Positions 62,693 through 64,000 of a stretch of DNA of 64,000 nucleotides are shown here, in pieces. The notes under the pieces are model-generated. The model saw nothing but the letters and a program-made list of their open reading frames with translations, did not search any database and was not told the DNA's origin. Location of the stretch: the NCBI RefSeq assembly GCF_000011365.1, contig NC_004463.1:7860001-7924000 (forward strand), written 5' to 3'. A program made the position numbers and the translations under genes. The stretch comes from Bradyrhizobium diazoefficiens USDA 110. Its GTDB lineage: Bacteria; Pseudomonadota; Alphaproteobacteria; Rhizobiales; Xanthobacteraceae. The first letter of the stretch is position 1; every line of letters begins with the position of its first letter.

Positions 62693-64000
62693 TCAGCCGT
62701 TGAACGCCGCCTGCGCCTCCGGCAGGTCCCAGATCTTGCCGATCGCAGCGCTGCCGGCGGCGGTGATCGCCGCTTCGTCGGCGCCGAGATAGCGGCCGCC
62801 ATCAACCAGCACGCGGCCGTCGACCATGACCTGGTCGATATTGGCGCGGTTGGCGAGCGCGATCAGCGCGCGGCGCGGGTCGAACAGCGGCTGGAGATGC
62901 GGATGGGTGAGATCGACCACCGTGAGGTCGGCGGTCGCGCCCGGCTCGATCCGGCCGAGGTCCGGCCGCTTGATGACGTCGGCGGCGACCGCCGTGTTCG
63001 CTTCGATCAACTCCGGCGAATTGGCGACATCGGCGCGCTGGGACGTGATCTTGGAGATCAGCGAGGCCGCATTGAGTTCGCCGAGCAGATCCATGTTGTA
63101 GCCGTCGGTGCCGACCACGGTGCGCACGCCGTGCTCGGCGAAGCGGCTGAATGCGGCGGTGACGCCGGCGCGCGCGAACACGCGCGGGCAATTCAGCACG
63201 GTCATGCCGCGCGCGGCCATCAGCTTGAGATCGTCGTCGGTGCTGAACATGCAATGCGCCGCCATCAGATCGGGCGCGAGCAGGCCGAGCCAATCCAGAT
63301 ATTGCGCCGGCGTGCGGCCGCCATAGCGCTTGCCGATGGTCTCGACCTCGGCGCGGCTCTGCGCCATGTGCGTCGTGATGGGCACGCCGAGTTCGCGCGC
63401 CCGCGCCGCGCAGGCCTTGAGCAGATCGGGGCCGCAGGTGTCGGTGGCGTGCGGGCTCATCGCGAGGCTGATTCGGCCGTCGCCGCGATTGTTCCAGCGC
63501 TGATAGAGCGCATCCCACGTCGCCATGTCGGCGGTGCCGTCATCACCGGAGTACTGAACCACACCGTCCGGACCGGCCTTGGCGTCGGAGGTGGAGAACA
63601 GATAGGGCGCGCCGTAGAAGCGGATGCCCATCTCTTCCGCCGCGTCGAACATCTCGGGGATCGAATTGCGGAACGGCTCCATCACCGTGGTGGCACCGCC
63701 TTTCAGGAGCTGTAGGATGCCGAGCCGCGCGACCGCCATGCGCTCTTCCGCCGACAGGATATCCGCACCGCGCTTGGTGAGCGGCAGCAGCACCGTGTAG
63801 ACGATGCTTTGATTGTTCTTGCGACCGGTGCCGTCCTCGCTGTGGCTGCGCGCCACGGCTTCAGAGAAGCAGTGATTGTGCAGGTTCAACAGGCCCGGCA
63901 GCACGAAGCGGCCGGGCCTGTCGTAGACCTCGTCCGCGCGCGGCCTGTCGCGCGTGACCGCGGCGATCTTCTTGCCTTCGACCAGGACCCAATGGTCGCG
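62693..64000 (-). CDS. Amidohydrolase, partial (5' end outside window)
   Basis: A metal-dependent amidohydrolase of the chlorohydrolase/guanine deaminase-like (AtzA/TrzN/SsnA) group, at least 435 residues; the 5' end is outside the window. The metal site is HNHCF near the start, with SPHATDTCGPDLLKACAARA, THMAQSRAEV, AHCMFSTDDD and GTDGYNMD. The product probably has its C-terminal cap in TADLTVVDLTHPHLQP. It could open a ring or deaminate an amidine; it is convergent with the LysR gene and could belong to the opine-like island. Substrate unknown. Confidence 0.88.
   Translation of the reverse strand, partial: RDHWVLVEGKKIAAVTRDRPRADEVYDRPGRFVLPGLLNLHNHCFSEAVARSHSEDGTGRKNNQSIVYTVLLPLTKRGADILSAEERMAVARLGILQLLKGGATTVMEPFRNSIPEMFDAAEEMGIRFYGAPYLFSTSDAKAGPDGVVQYSGDDGTADMATWDALYQRWNNRGDGRISLAMSPHATDTCGPDLLKACAARARELGVPITTHMAQSRAEVETIGKRYGGRTPAQYLDWLGLLAPDLMAAHCMFSTDDDLKLMAARGMTVLNCPRVFARAGVTAAFSRFAEHGVRTVVGTDGYNMDLLGELNAASLISKITSQRADVANSPELIEANTAVAADVIKRPDLGRIEPGATADLTVVDLTHPHLQPLFDPRRALIALANRANIDQVMVDGRVLVDGGRYLGADEAAITAAGSAAIGKIWDLPEAQAAFNG

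Overview
The window reads as chromosome of a high-GC alphaproteobacterium, most likely Bradyrhizobium or a close relative. The signs are the tol-pal/cpoB/tilS/ftsH block, BA14K, DUF1488, DUF2852 and HWE-kinase proteins, TRAP and polyamine-type ABC transporters, and several families of short palindromic intergenic repeats. No rRNA, tRNA, CRISPR array, phage or intact transposase gene was seen.

Layout. (1) 0.4-4.2 kb: two paralogous polytopic membrane proteins flank an oppositely oriented Flp-type pilin gene. (2) 4.3-5.7 kb: a secreted BA14K protein and an exported alpha/beta hydrolase. (3) 5.9-18.7 kb, all on the minus strand: tolQ-tolR-tolA-tolB, a GGDEF-EAL protein, an N-acyl amino acid synthase-like protein, pal, cpoB, tilS, ftsH and a DUF3052 gene. 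This is the cell-envelope constriction and quality-control block, with two signalling genes lying between tolB and pal. (4) 19.3-24.9 kb: gamma-glutamyltransferase, a divergent SDR, serine acetyltransferase preceded by two tiny overlapping genes, a DUF2852 gene and a TetR regulator with matching palindromes at both of the last two promoters. (5) 25-32.4 kb: stress or unknown-function genes, including three YCII/DGPF proteins, an NTF2-like protein, an SDR, SRPBCC and VOC proteins and an ECF42-type sigma factor coupled to a DGPF gene.

(6) 32.5-37.3 kb: a hydroxyacid dehydrogenase, a chemoreceptor with a 3' frameshift flanked by two 121-bp inverted repeat elements, and a divergent TetR/GST pair. 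(7) 37.4-44.1 kb: a TRAP transporter followed upstream by hydantoinase/oxoprolinase A and B genes, presumably an uptake-and-hydrolysis module for a cyclic amide. (8) 44.2-47.4 kb: a sirtuin, a small operon of tiny membrane protein, small protein, HWE kinase and unknown protein, and a DUF1488 gene. (9) 47.5-53 kb: an SDR, a nucleobase permease divergent from dctA, and an ABC-F ATPase. (10) 53.2-64 kb: an opine/imino-acid catabolic island with RidA, an HcnABC/OoxAB-like three-part oxidase, a second DAO-family oxidase, a four-gene polyamine/opine ABC importer, a divergent OccR/NocR-like LysR regulator and an amidohydrolase that runs off the right edge.

The most interesting points are the opine-like island with unknown substrate, the paired TetR palindromes, the Flp pilin between duplicated membrane genes, the signalling genes inside the Tol-Pal block, the tiny genes with good ribosome sites, and the REPIN-like elements around the frameshifted chemoreceptor.
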